A stretch of DNA of 64,000 nt from contig NC_037593.1 of assembly GCF_003073045.1 (NCBI RefSeq), positions 3,463,525 to 3,527,524 on the forward strand, written 5' to 3'. Origin of the DNA: Pomacea canaliculata. Its lineage: Eukaryota; Mollusca; Gastropoda; Architaenioglossa; Ampullariidae. Positions 26,101 through 37,679 of this stretch are shown here, in pieces. The notes below the pieces were generated by a model. The model did no database searches. It was not told the origin of the DNA and saw nothing but the letters and a program-made list of their open reading frames with translations. The translations under genes were made by a program, and so were the position numbers. How positions within the stretch are numbered: position 1 is the first letter of the stretch; every line of letters starts with the position of its first letter.

Positions 26101-27815
26101 CAAAGTCCCTATGATACTCAGTGCCTTTCCACTTTCTTAAGGTTATATTACTAGGACCTTTTTCTGATTCCAGACATTCGGAATTGTTCTGAACATCAGT
26201 AATTCAATCATAGGGTTGACACTTTTAGCCTGGGGAAACAGCATTGGAGGTAAGGTAGATTCTTTTCAGCGTTAGTGTGGTATCAGAAAATAGGAACAGA
26301 TGCTGATGTCAGTTTCGCTTAAATCTTTGACTATTGAAATCCTAATACAATGCATAATTCTTTAGACACAACATGCAAGTATAAATCATTCCATATGCTC
26401 ATTCAATTTAATATTGCAGGCACCTTTGTAATTTACTATGCGATTATATATGTTTTATTTCTGTGGCTAAAAAAAAGGTGGGAGGGGATCTTCAAAGTAA
26501 ATTTCAGAAAGCTAAAAGACATGCATTAGATTGTTTTGAACTGGGATACTGTGAGACACAGCATTCATAATGCTTGTTATTCAAGTTAACTACAAAATCT
26601 AATAGAATTTAAATACATCATATTGATAATGTAAAAGTCTCAGATTATATTTAATGGCCACAGGCTGATCAAATTTAAAATTCAGTTTCACACACACACA
26701 AAAGCTATGGAAGCACCGACTGTATTGAAGTATTGAGACTTGCACCTTGCAGAACATTAGAGTTTTAGGTCCTTTGAAGTTTATGCATGAACTGTACATG
26801 ATTGTGTGCAGATACACGTCAGTGGAAAAATAGTGTCAGAAATAAAAGTGAAAGTATTTTTATATAACTCAGATGTCATCTATGTGCAGATTTTGTAGCT
26901 GATCTCACTTTGGCAAGGCAAGGTTACCCCAGGATGGGAATCTCTGCATGCTTTGGAGGCCCTCTTTTCAGTATCCTTCATATTTTGCATATGGACTGGC
27001 CCTCAATATTGAACGGGTAAATTTAGATAATATGAAAAATATGTGATAAAAGGGGTTAAGACGGGAAGAGATGAAATACAAATGTAAAATGAGGGTAAAT
27101 GACACTAACAGTTAACTTAAAAATGGGTTTTGTGAGCAAAAAGCACAAAATTCTTCACCTTCTGCCAGGTTATTTTAAAGTCATGAATCTGTACTTCAGC
27201 AATGCTGGATAAAAGATCTATGTCTCACCACAAGACAGCGAAGAAATTTTTGTGTAGTCATGCAGGTAAACAAACCAAACTGTCTATGAAGACAAGAGTC
27301 TTTAACAACTCTTCAGATCTTTTGCTTGGCATTGGAATACCCTTTACAATAGCTTGCATCAACAAAGGAGGAGTTTTCAAGGTGAGAATGATTGTCTGCA
27401 TGCATGTGTGCATTTTTGACATATATGCACTCATACCTGCATCTCATGTATCATCACACAACCCCTGTGTTTGTTTTCAGTATTTAGAAAACGTGATTCC
27501 TTTAAAGGAAAACAGTAATATAATGATAGATAATTTGCTTAAAACATCAAAGTTTTTTGCATTTCTTTTCCCCTCTTCCATATTGTTTTATCAGATATGT
27601 ATTGTGATGTCTGATTTCAGCTACAAGTGACCCTGGAAGAACTGTTTTTAGCAGGTGGGGTTGCTGTTAGCCTTGTCTCTTCATTGATCATTGTTCCCTT
27701 GTCTGGTTTCCACATGTCAAGAGGCTATGGAATCTACCTCATTATTCTCTATGTCGTCTTTCTTGTTTTGGCTGTTCTCATTGAAACTGATGTCATTAAG
27801 AACATTAGTCACTAG
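20141..27815 (+). CDS. SLC8B1: Mitochondrial sodium/calcium exchanger NCLX (SLC8B1)
   Basis: NCLX expels Ca2+ from the mitochondrial matrix in exchange for Na+ (or Li+) across the inner membrane. Exons are 20424-20576, 20750-20802, 21140-21197, 21675-21786, 22110-22277, 22495-22581, 23022-23069, 23725-23921, 24416-24554, 24877-24998, 25208-25285, 26174-26249, 26890-26970, 27317-27381 and 27621-27815, all in matching phases, plus a doubtful start exon near 20141 (MGESDV). The total is about 550 residues; human has 584. Both exchanger alpha repeats are present: VTFLAFGNGSPDIFSA and LTLLAWGNSIG followed by DFVADLTLARQGYPRM. The N-terminal cysteine region CRAFHFENITDLC aligns with human CRKVCGLNVSDRC. 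A regulatory loop rich in acidic residues (23022-23921) separates the two membrane halves. The stop is TAG at 27813. The start is the weak point, because no mitochondrial presequence or signal peptide is visible. Confidence 0.93.
25380..25918. mobile_element. Foldback element in an NCLX intron, about 540 bp
   Basis: The region is an imperfect palindrome with arms of about 255 bases meeting near 25635. Paired words include aacctgtaaatttcag near 25447 with ctgaaatttacaggtt near 25830, gcgatataaa with tttatatcgc, and tctgcatttctcgtg with cacgagaaatgcaga close to the centre. The termini agaccaa and ttggtct are also inverted. I could not define a target duplication. No coding capacity is seen. It is distinct in sequence from the palindrome near 18 kb. 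Confidence 0.75.
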
Positions 27816-28478
27816 TCATGACTGTGATATTAAATATAAAGCATTTTTGCTTTAATCTGGTGAGACTAGTGCACCAAATGCAGCATTTCAAGCTGCAAAG
27901 ATACAAAATGGAGTAAAGAGAATCAACAGGTATGCTTTGTGCTTGTGTGTGTGTCAAGGGTGTGGGGGGAACCGCTTGTGACTGGAAGAGAAGGTGCTTT
28001 CTGTATGTGTGTGTGGGTGGTCAGGTGGTTGCATGGTTGGCTGGCTGGTGCACTCATGAGTTGTTTGTTCATGTACTTATACATGCACGTTGACAGATAT
28101 GCACGGTGTTACTTATAAAGGAGAAAAATTGACTCTTCCTATTACAACAAAACTGCATTTTCCCTGTTATTGTATATTGTACATATTGTTTTTGGCTAAT
28201 CAGAGAGAAACAAACACTGTTTAATATTTTCATGGTTTTAAAGAGGCATAATTGTTAAGCTTTCATAGATGGGTGAAAAAGTTAACTTTAATGTTATATG
28301 GGCTTCTTTGTTAAATAGCAATATTTTATACTCTTATCATTTGAATTTAAGAGTTCTCTATTGAATATTCATGCACTCTTTTCTTAGCTTATACAAAATT
28401 TAAAATATTTTCTAATGAAATATTTTACCACATGAAAATTCTAATTATGATGAATCTGTTTTATTGACAGTTTTTTTT

Positions 28479-28484
28479 AATAAA
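28479..28484 (+). terminator. Candidate NCLX polyadenylation signal
   Basis: A canonical AATAAA lies about 660 bases after the NCLX stop codon, in AT-rich sequence and before the Tigger element. It would give a 3' UTR of ordinary length. Other A/T-rich variants occur nearby, so the site is only a candidate. Confidence 0.45.
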
Positions 28485-28936
28485 TTGTTAGTATTAAAGA
28501 TTGGATATGTCTTTCACTGGAATATGTAACATCAAAAATAATTTAGACTTTCATTATGGAGCATGTTATACTATTAAATATTACAAACGCACACATAGTT
28601 TGATACCCTTCTTGTATTATTCCTACTGGTACACACGCTTCTAGCAGGAGCCAAACATCCTGAAACTATAAAGAGGTGAGAAAAATTTAGCACACAACAA
28701 TTGATTCCTGACTGAATACATTACAAAAAGGTAAAAGATGATTCAAAAGTGGTATACATACCTTTGTTCAGTTATTAGACTTAAATGTGCTCAGTTCATT
28801 TAAATGAAGCTCCTTTAGAATACTTCATACTACATACAAGCTGTTGAACATGAAAGAAATACGTGTAAAGGTGATAAAAATATCCTGACATTTTAGCTGA
28901 AATATATGGTGAATTTGTCAAAAAAATATATATGTA

Positions 28937-29818
28937 CAGTGATACCTCGGTTCTCGAACGCCTTGACTTTCGACCAAATCGGTATTCGACCAGGAAATTC
29001 GAGAAAATTTTGTCTTGGAATCCGAACAAATATTTGGAACTCGAACATCCGAACGTCCGAGATGAGCCGAGTTGAGTTGAGTTGAGCCGAATGGCGTTCA
29101 TTCGCCCAGCGCGCCTTGCTTGCGTCATCAGTGTGAGTGCAGAGAGAGAGAGAGAGTGACGTTTTTGTGGAGAGAGTAATGAAATGTGTGCAAAATGGGC
29201 AGAAATCGCAAATTGTGTTGAACAACATCACCCTGATAAAGTGGTAGCAAATAGAGCAGTTAACATTTTTAATGACAATGTTATGTCCACTTTCCGCAAA
29301 ATTTTGCAAAGGAGAAAAAAACAGCAAACAATTGACAAATTCTTCCGTAAAGAAAACAGACAAGCAACTGCAGAGCAAGATTCTGATTCTCATCAGCAAA
29401 AGATACAGAGAACAGAAACACCCGAAGAGCAGTTACCCTCTGTTTTTATTGAAGAGGACTCCCCTTCAAAACAATCCCCCTTCCCTCCTCCCTCCACATT
29501 CATTCCCTCCTGACATAAACTTTGGTACAGGTACAGTAAATGAAACACAATTTACTGTACTGTACATTACATTTTTTTGGTTTGTTTTTTTTGTTTTGTT
29601 TTAATAAATACACTTTTATTTCTTATTTCTTGTTGAGACTCGTGTTTGTCTACATATTATATACAAATTAGGCCAGTAAATAGGTATTTTCTGGGACTTG
29701 GAACGAATTAATCCAGTTTCCATTATTTCCTATGGGTTTCATTGCTTCGGTTCTCGAACAATTTGGTTCTCGACCGTCTTCCCGGAACGAATTATGTTCG
29801 AGAACCGAGGTATCACTG
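28937..29818 (+). mobile_element. Tigger/pogo-type DNA transposon, copy 1 (882 bp, internally deleted)
   Basis: The terminal inverted repeats begin CAGTGATACCTCGGTTCTCG, and the element is flanked by TA on both sides (28935-28936 and 29819-29820), the target of Tc1/mariner-pogo elements. It is far shorter than a full element and keeps only a C-terminal piece of a transposase frame near 29184-29513. Its right third matches copy 2 with only a few differences in the stretch compared by eye, implying recent activity of the family. It lies about 500 bases downstream of the coiled-coil gene stop. Confidence 0.88.
29184..29513 (+). pseudogene. C-terminal remnant of a Tigger/pogo transposase
   Basis: The frame reads about 109 residues and includes WAEIANCVEQHHPDK and then RRKKQQTIDKFF. 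The latter resembles the basic segment ending in a QxTIDxFF-type box near the C-terminus of Tigger/Jerky-related transposases. The DNA-binding and DDE catalytic regions are absent, so this is a fragment inside a deletion derivative and not a host gene. Confidence 0.6.
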
Positions 29819-30310
29819 TATTTCTAACCCATATTTAAATAATGTTGACTTCTTTTTACAAAATTTTATTTTTAATAAATCTGTTAAAAAAAACTTGTGG
29901 AGGACTTTGTTTTGACATTGCTGGACAAAATGTTTGTCTAATTTTTTGTAGGAAACCTTTTGTGCAAATAAATCTGATATACCAATACCTTATCCTTGTG
30001 TTAGAAGCTTATTCAATTTGAAGATTTTCTGACTGTTTCATGTTTGTATGCATGCATACTCTTGTATGCACCACACAAAAAAAAACCCACACAATTAGAA
30101 GCAATATTGCATGGCTATTGGAAGCAGTGGGAGACAATTACTTATCTCACATGTAAGAGAGGTTAAGTCTGTTGATTTAAGTCAAACGTGAAAACAGCAT
30201 TCTTTACAACATTTAAGCTGTTCATTTTCATGTAACTTAAAAATGGACACTCTTTTGGAATGTACATCAACCTTTAGAGTAATTGCTGATATTTCTATCA
30301 AAAGAAGGAT

Positions 30311-31010
30311 TCAAGATGTATTGGGGTTGGTAATACATGATGCCATTTTACTGTAACCTTTGTTGACTGTTCTGAATTTTTCTATTAACTCCTTCTTGGA
30401 CATTAACGGAATGTCTTCAGTTCCTTCCATGCCTTTGAATTTTGCATGCTGTGCAAGAAGTTCTTCAAAATGTGCGTTCAATTTTTGACACTCTTCTCTC
30501 TTTTGGATTAGTCGCTTGATCATTTGTCTTTCATTTTCCTGTGAAAGAAACAGGAGACTTCAACTCTGCCAACATGAGGTCTCATATGCTTGTAAAACAC
30601 AAATAATAGGTACAAGTTTCATTCCTTTATAATCTCGACTGATACTTGAAACCATCATTTTCAAAATCATTTAAATGCATTATGTGATTATCATGGAGCT
30701 GTGGAATTTTTTATAAACACTTACCCTACCGATTATCATTTTACTTTCCAATTTATTATTGTTGATCTTCCAGGACTGAAGATGGTTTTTTTTATAAAAA
30801 TACCTTTCTTCTGCATTCTGCTTCGTGTTGCTTTACTTCTAAAGCTTGGCTGGTGATCTCTTTCTTGTGATATGTTTTAAATCGACTTGGTGGTGGCTTC
30901 GTGGACTTAGTTACATTGTTATCCATGCTGACAACGAATGCTACACTGCGACTGTTAGTGTTTTCACTGCCTTTTCCCCGTCCACTGCCGCCGCTTTCTG
31001 CCGACTCCAT
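30311..31010 (-). CDS. Unrecognised small coiled-coil protein, 144 residues
   Basis: There are two exons, 30804-31010 and 30311-30538, joined in phase 0 across an intron with good borders (donor after CGCAGAAGAAAG-type text, acceptor ttcacag). The protein starts MESAESGGSGRGKG, a low-complexity head. It then has a charged helix from about residue 50 (TYHKKEITSQALEVKQHE) through ENERQMIKRLIQKREE to about residue 115, predicted as coiled coil. The tail contains SKKELIEKFRTVNKGY. No signal peptide or membrane helix is seen. I do not recognise the family. It is divergently arranged with MTFP1, 425 bases between start codons. A possible polyadenylation signal on this strand lies at 29865-29870. 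Two-exon structure, phase match and a basic-acidic heptad pattern support a real gene. Confidence 0.7.
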
Positions 31011-31435
31011 GTTTGTGCACTTTAGTTTCTATGGACACATCCACGACAGGGTAGAGGTGAGGATAATACCAACATTTTATGATTAACACACTTACATAAG
31101 CTAGTTAACTGAAAGTATAGTAACTTTCATTTTCTAACACAACTGCTACGCGGAGCCAAACCCACATAAGGTTAGCATCATCGATGTCGTGATCCATGGT
31201 ATCATCAGTCAACGAATATAACTTTAATTAGGCTTAACGATGTAAAATCTCTGTCAGTTTTAGAGATTCTTTTCCTTTTTTCAAAAAAAGGTCATTTTAA
31301 TACGAGATTAGTTTCTGGCAAGCTTTACCAAGATGTCTGACGTGGTGTAATCTAATCATGGTCTATCGGTTGAGAGGTCACCGGCTGAGTGCACACTTCA
31401 AAGCTTCGAAAAGTTGATGCCCCCGACTGACAGGC
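31011..31435. promoter_or_regulatory. Shared intergenic promoter of the divergent pair
   Basis: Only 425 bases separate the start codons of the coiled-coil gene (minus) and MTFP1 (plus), so both core promoters and 5' UTRs must lie here. I see no TATA box at a fitting distance for either gene. The arrangement suggests co-expression, which is inference only. Confidence 0.5.
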
Positions 31436-32720
31436 ATGAACTCGAAAGGCCCATCGTCCGAAGACGACTATGATATCTTCAAAGACTCTCTTATAAGATA
31501 CTTAGGTACTCATGTTTTTCGTTTTGTTCCTGTCAGTAAAAGATAATGGGTTGACTATAGCCCGTTATTATGATAGGTTTTATAAAATCTGGAAATTAAG
31601 TGTTGAATTTAAATCATAACATCTATTGTCAGTATAACCATAAATAGTAATTTGGTTCATTTTTGTCAGTAAGAATTTCTCAGATTTTGTGAAGCACAGT
31701 TATAATGAAAAAATGGTAGTATGGTCTCTGGGTTTAACCTTTCGATTGTGCAGTGAGTGATCTATAGTGACTAGCATTTTCTTTCGAAGTTTTCGCGATC
31801 AATTCACTGCTTAGTTTTGCACATAATGATAGTTTTACTGCACACCATATGACATAATCAGGCACATTCTCAAAGAAGTATTTATAAAGCAAGATTATGT
31901 TACTTGTCAGTCAGTAAACCTTATAGATTGTTAATGAACTTTTAGTCCCAAGTGATGAGACGCATCTTTAACTTTAATTGCTGTTGCAGGATATGCCAAT
32001 GAAGTGGGTGAAGCATTTCGAGTGCTGGTACCAGTCAGTGTTGTGAGAGCCAGCTATGGGGTTGCTAGTGGGTATGTGCTGTCAGATGCCATTCACAAAT
32101 ACTTCAAGACTTCACAGGTTTGTTTTCTAAATTCATTGTGTCCATTTTTTTTTGTGATAAAAAAAAATCAGATAAAAATCAAGCATAAAATCAAACAATA
32201 TTTAACAATATGGCTAGACACTACTATTGATTGATTTTGCAGACTGCATTTGAAATTTGTATGTGAACCTAATCATATACAATAAATAAGAGTTTGTATA
32301 GTGGTTGCTGATTGTTTTCATTGATGTTTTATGGCTTTTGCCAACTGCACTGGGTAAGAGGACATGGAAGATAACTTTGTTAAAATACTATTTCAGCAGC
32401 CCATTGTAAATCCCAAACAAGGAAGATCTGCAGGTCTGGCTTTCACAGACACCCTTGTATGGCAAGCTTTGGCCTCAGTGATTATTCCTGGCTTTACTAT
32501 CAATAGGGTATGCTGGGTGACCAACAAACTGCTCCAATCAGCCAGAACACTTCCTCCCATGGTTCGCAAATGGAGCACCACTGTTGTTGGAATAGGCTGC
32601 ATTCCCCTAATTGTTCATCCAATTGATCGAAGTGTTGACTATCTGATGGATAATAGCCTGCGGACATGGTATAATTATCATCCTAGGAAAAGCACAACCA
32701 CAAAAGTTGATGAAATATAA
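31436..32720 (+). CDS. MTFP1: Mitochondrial fission process protein 1 (MTP18)
   Basis: MTFP1 is an inner mitochondrial membrane protein that affects fission and inner-membrane integrity. Three exons, 31436-31505, 31990-32117 and 32397-32720, join in matching phases to give about 173 residues, near the human 166. The start MNSKGPSSEDDYDIF is followed by SLIRYLGYANEVGEAFR (human RYLGYANEVGEAFR). Other hallmarks are SYGVASGYVLSDAI, DTLVWQALASVIIPGFTINR and PLIVHPIDRSVDYLMD, which cover the predicted membrane helices. The ATG at 31436 is the only one fitting the known N-terminus. The gene starts 3.6 kb after the NCLX stop and is bracketed by the two Tigger copies. Assignment is secure. Confidence 0.96.
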
Positions 32721-33027
32721 AAAAACAATCTTTTTTTAAGATGTAGATTTCCTCCTTTGTTTTTTGCTTAGGAATCTGAATAGTGGAGGATTTTCACCAG
32801 ATAATTAAACATGCAATAGGAGAAGATCCTGTTTTAGTTAGGTATTTTAAAGATATTTCCCACGTTGTTTGTGCTTATATTTTTTCATCTTCTCAAAACT
32901 TTTCTATGCAATTTATAAATGAGACTGCATTGTTTTGGCGACACCTTCATGTTGTCAAAATTAAGTTATTTTAGGAAATTCTAGATGTCTAATTTAAGAA
33001 AATAGAAAACAGAAATGTAAACAAATA

Positions 33028-33591
33028 CAGTGATACCTCGGTTCTCGAACATAATTCGTTCCGGGAGGACGGTCGAGAACCAAATTGTTCGAGAACCGAA
33101 GCAATGAAACCCAAAGGAAATAATGGAAACTGGATTAATTCGTTCCAAGCCCCAGAAAATGCCTATTTACTGGCCTAATTTGTATATAATATGTAGAAAA
33201 ACATGAGTCTCAACAAGAAATAAGAAATAAAAGTGTATTTATTAAAACAAAAACAAAAAAACAAAAAAACAAAAACAAAAATGTACTGTACAGTACAGTA
33301 CAGTAAATTGTGTTTCATTTACTGTACCTGTACCAAACTTTATGGCAGGAGGGAATGAATGTGGAGGGAGGAGGGAAGGGGGATGGTTATTGTCACTGAT
33401 GACGCAAGCAAGGCGCGCTGGGCAGAATGAACGCCATTCGGCTCAACTCGGCTCAACTCGGCTCATCTCGGACGTTCGGATGTTCGAGTTCCAAATATTT
33501 GTTCGGATTCCAAGACAAAATTTTCTCGAATTTCCTGGTCGAATACCGATTTGGTCGAAAGTCAAGGCGTTCGAGAACCGAGGTATCACTG
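33028..33591 (-). mobile_element. Tigger/pogo-type DNA transposon, copy 2 (564 bp, inverted)
   Basis: The terminal repeats match copy 1 and the element is flanked by TA (33026-33027 and 33592-33593). It is inverted relative to copy 1: its left end matches the right end of copy 1. It lacks the transposase remnant. An AAAAAC-type A-rich tract and a short cagta repeat lie inside. By eye the shared ends differ at only a few positions per 100 bases. Confidence 0.88.
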
Positions 33592-33870
33592 TATTTCATT
33601 TTTTTAAATTAAATGTTCCAGCATTTTGCAAGAATGTCAAGCTTTCTTTTACAAAAAATCTTTGGTGCTTTGCAGCAACACTGCCAAATGTCTCATAATA
33701 AGATCTGAAATATACAAACTAACAACCACAATGACTGTATATGCCTTTTGAATATACCTTTTAGATATACCTTTTTTTGAAAACTTTTGATATTTGTGAA
33801 CTTTGTAGTTCCAAAGATGTCATGTTAAACTTAAAACCAATGTCTTTCACTCTCTCAATCTTCTGTGCTG

Positions 33871-33893
33871 TTAGAGTTAGGGTTAGGGTTAGG
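33871..33893 (+). repeat. Short telomere-like TTAGGG tract
   Basis: Three to four consecutive ttaggg-type hexamers occur in a 23-base run. This is the metazoan telomere motif, but the run is short enough to arise by chance or by break repair. Confidence 0.5.
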
Positions 33894-33980
33894 TTGTATT
33901 AACTGTTTTTTGGGGGGAATGGGGAGAAGAGGGCAGTCTGATCATTTACTTACATTGCATCCAAAATATAGTTTTCAGAT

Positions 33981-34178
33981 CATTTCATGAAATTTGACAT
34001 GTTTGCATACTCTTTCACAAAAGAAAACATTACTTGCATGATCCAGTCAGATCCATTTGACAAGGAAAGTGCCATGAGCAGTTTTACCAACTGGCCAGCA
34101 CCTGATCCTGATTATTATAGTTCACAGCCAGTGACAAGCATGGAAAGCTTGCAGTCTGCTGAAAGGCACAGCTTATAG
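33981..34178 (+). other. Doubtful isolated exon candidate
   Basis: An acceptor-like tttcag near 33978 opens a frame that ends at 34178 with FTNWPAPDPDYYSSQ, a composition that looks more protein-like than its surroundings. An AATAAA lies near 34763. I find no partner exon in a matching phase, and MTFP1 already has its own stop. It may be chance, or part of an alternative transcript. Confidence 0.2.
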
Positions 34179-35395
34179 GAACAATGTAAGCAAGTTGAGA
34201 AATTGTTAAAAAATTAAACTGATCTCAAAGCAGCTGGAGCTGAAAAAAGTTCATTCAGTTTTACAATGTTAATCTTTTGTTTTTTTTCCACATAGAGGTT
34301 GCTAGCTTGACAGTTTCTTCAACATATCAAAGCATGTGACAGCTAGGTTGAAACTGTTAAAGTTTGCAACCTTTTCATTCTCCAGTGCCTTAACTTTTTA
34401 TCATTTTGCTCTGGTTTGAAATGTGACATTACTGTCTCTAAATTCAGGGTGTCAATCATTCGATGACAACTCTTAGAAGACTGACAGTCAGCTCTCACAC
34501 ATTCAGTGACATCACTTGACAACACACATGTTTTGGATGTGATTTTAAATGACTAAAAATTTGCAACCTGAAATTTTGAGTAGAAGTGATTTACCACAAT
34601 CACCACCATTTAAACCAACTTGTGTTTTTGATTTTTTCCTTACGTTGGTGTGCTACTGTGATGTACTGTTGTATTTTTTCTTATTCTGTTGTTGTGTTAT
34701 CATTGATGATAATATTTGTGTGCTTTCATTAGATGAATACAAGTGAGTTTATAATAATGTTGTAATAAAAACTTTTGACATCTTTATTGTCAGTGCTGTC
34801 AGAATCTAACAACTCACTAAATTCAGCAAACCCAATTGCCTGACACTTTAACTAGGAAAGAGGAACAAGGTGGAATAAGCATAGATTACATTTACTTTGA
34901 TTTCAGGTTGTTACAAGAACTAAATTTTGTATAGCTCAAACCAGATAAAAGCTGCCAGTTTCCACCAAAATGTGCAATAGAGGCTGTTCTATTACAACGG
35001 CTGGTTTTAACGTTATCTTTGATTTTGATTAATTAAGAGGGAAGATGCAGGAAAGAAAGGAAGATAAAGAGCAAACGTCATTGGGGGAGGACAGGTAGTA
35101 ACGACCAACTGTGTAACCAAGATAAGTATGACCAGAGACGCTGAAGAGAGTCACTGGTATGACCAGACATACGCAGACAGACCCTGAAATGTTTTATTGG
35201 CACAGGTAAACTGTGACCAACTGATGGTAAAGACGTGTTCGAATGTTTTCCGACTTGCAGACAAATTCGATTTAAACCAACATATTCTTTGGGTTACGTT
35301 CGTGAGACCTTTAAGACCTTACCGAGTTGCTACACAAATCGCACTAAAAACACTTTTCATAATACCACATGCTAACATGTGATTTTTATTTAGTA

Positions 35396-35540
35396 CAGTG
35401 GTACCTAACCATTTCTTGCCAAGGGCCGCATTGGACATGATATAAAATCTCACGGGCCAGAACATGGCAGAATCATGCTGTTAAAAATAAAACCACGTTG
35501 GGTCTGGTTAAAATGAGCAGGCCGTAGGTTGGGCACCCAG
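35396..35540. mobile_element. Short hAT-type MITE, 145 bp
   Basis: The left end is CAGTGGTACCTAACC and the right end GGTTGGGCACCCAG, an imperfect inverted pair. The subterminal gccaagggccgcattgg and the right-hand ggccgtagg are typical of a widespread hAT group. Flanking 8-mers atttagta and attaagta match at 7 of 8 positions and are the likely target duplication. No coding capacity is seen. Confidence 0.7.
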
Positions 35541-37675
35541 ATTAAGTATTATCAGACAACTTCCAGTTGAAATCGGTGTGTGCATGTATTGCCTGTAGGC
35601 ACCTGGCAACAAAATTACTCTCTAGGTTGTGAGGGTCACTGACAGCCGATCGGATACACCTGTCAGAGATGTGATGGGCTTTGATGTATGATCAGGTCTC
35701 TGCTGAGAGAAGGCTTAAACTGATGATTCTCACCACCCGTGGGAAGGACGGCTGCTTTATAGTTCTGTGTGTAAAGTATGCTTAGTGAGCGAAGCTGAAA
35801 AGTTGACTTGGACTTCACTTTGTACAGTAAGGTACATTCTTTTTTTCCTTTTTTTTTCTCTCCCTCTCTCTTTCCTTTCATTACTTCTGCCGCCATTACA
35901 ATTATTTGTGCCGTTATTTATCACCTTTATCTCCCCAAATCTTGAGCAGACAGAATTTGCAGTGTAGAATGGTCTAGTAGGGTGCAAATTTTTATTTTTC
36001 AGATCAATGGAAAGCGAAACCCGGTGCAAAATAGAATTTATCAAAATCAAATTGAATTTAACCTTTTTGTTCTCGAGATTTACGAATACATGTATGCCTA
36101 CAAAACACCCCCCATGCACAGAATATTAAACTCCAAAGTAACGTGACATCTCATGGTCCATGTTCTCCCGCCACTTGTATCATACACGTCGGTACTACCA
36201 TTGACTGCAGCTTTGACAACTGAACCGTATCCACGTATACAGTCTGTGTCTGTGGTGCTGACCACTTTCTGTGCTTGGGTGTGTTTTTTCTTCAAGGACA
36301 GAAGAGGGGGTAAGGGTGTAGAATTTCACCCAGATTTTGTATGTTCTTTCGCTGAATTTTACATATTCATTAGGAAAAACACCTTCACTTCGATTTTTAC
36401 AAGTATTTTTTTCGATATACATGACAGTGTATTGTATTTTAAGATTTAAAAAAATAGTAAAAGTCTATAAACTGCGCAAAGTTTAATTCGCTCCCCCCTC
36501 CCCCCGACCTTCCACTTGCCATGGATTTTCCTAATTTATACTTCTTCTCCGATAGCCTTTTCATCCTCTCTTCACTTCCCCTACCCCTACCTTTTCTTTT
36601 ATTTCTAGGTCAAAGGTCTATAGCTATCTGCGGCGGCTGGTCAGTGCTGCCAAGCCGAGAGCTGCTGAGGGAGTGGTAGGATCCACGATTTTCCAGATCA
36701 CGTGCCTGATGTGCTAGAAAATAATTATACAGTATTGTGGACGAGAATTAAGTCAGTCGACAGCTTTTTCATACTTGATTTTGGCAATGTAAAACGCAAA
36801 CCACAAAAGAAAAACGATTTATAAAAGTACAAACCTTCATACGCCATTCTATTTAAGGTGATTTCAGCGGACATAATATTTCTGATGGAGAGCTGGCTTT
36901 TATTGTGGACTTTGATTCAAGTGGGATGGCTATTTTTCGGAGATTCACATGATATACGGACAGCAAGAAAATGTCTAATTTCGCTGTTGAAGACCGTGAC
37001 ATTTTACCTTCAGATTAATCTTCCTTATTGGTTCTGTATACTTGAAGAACATTGAAAGAACCAGTGAACCTTGGATTGTGCCACAATGATTATTGCCATC
37101 GTCAATAAAATTCATTTGTTAGCTTGATGTTTCCAGTCTGCACTTTACAAGAAACCATAAAAATAAAGTCAGCACGTGCTCACCGACTATATGTGAACTG
37201 TATGTGAACGTCCCCATGGTCGTTGTACATACAGGAGGAAGTCAAGCTAACCGTGGGATACGGATCTACCTCAAGTACCCCGAGGGGTTAGCTGACAAAA
37301 CTCGGGCATAAATCGCTGGCATGTAAAAATGTACGGAGGACTAGAGCGGCTAACAGCCTTGAGACACGTTGCAACTTCAGGTGAAATGAAGTGCACGCCA
37401 TCTTGACAACGATCTGAGGGTTGAGGTGAGGGGAGGGAGTGAGGGAAGTCCGAGATATTAATTCTCGGAGATAACATGAAAACACAAGGAGACCACTCGT
37501 TTTTAGGTCTATCGTCACATTTCAGTTAAGGATGGTAAAGGTTTAGCATTTATCTTACTGTTGATAACTGTAATATGACGAACGTGCACTCACCTTGCAT
37601 ACTCGCGACGTATTAACACAAGATCAATCTTATATTTGGTCTACTAAATACCAACGGCCTCAACGTATTTCTTTC
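35541..37675. other. Intergenic stretch with no supported gene
   Basis: Only short frames without recognisable domains occur. There are pyrimidine-rich tracts near 35840-35880 and 36490-36600. Untranslated or non-coding transcripts cannot be judged by eye. Confidence 0.45.
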
Positions 37676-37679
37676 TTAT

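Noticed and set aside
33342-33698. Frames of 118 and 61 codons around 33.4 kb
   Set aside because: They fall inside Tigger copy 2, and the mirror frames occur in copy 1 near 28.9-29.4 kb. They reflect terminal-repeat sequence, not a gene.
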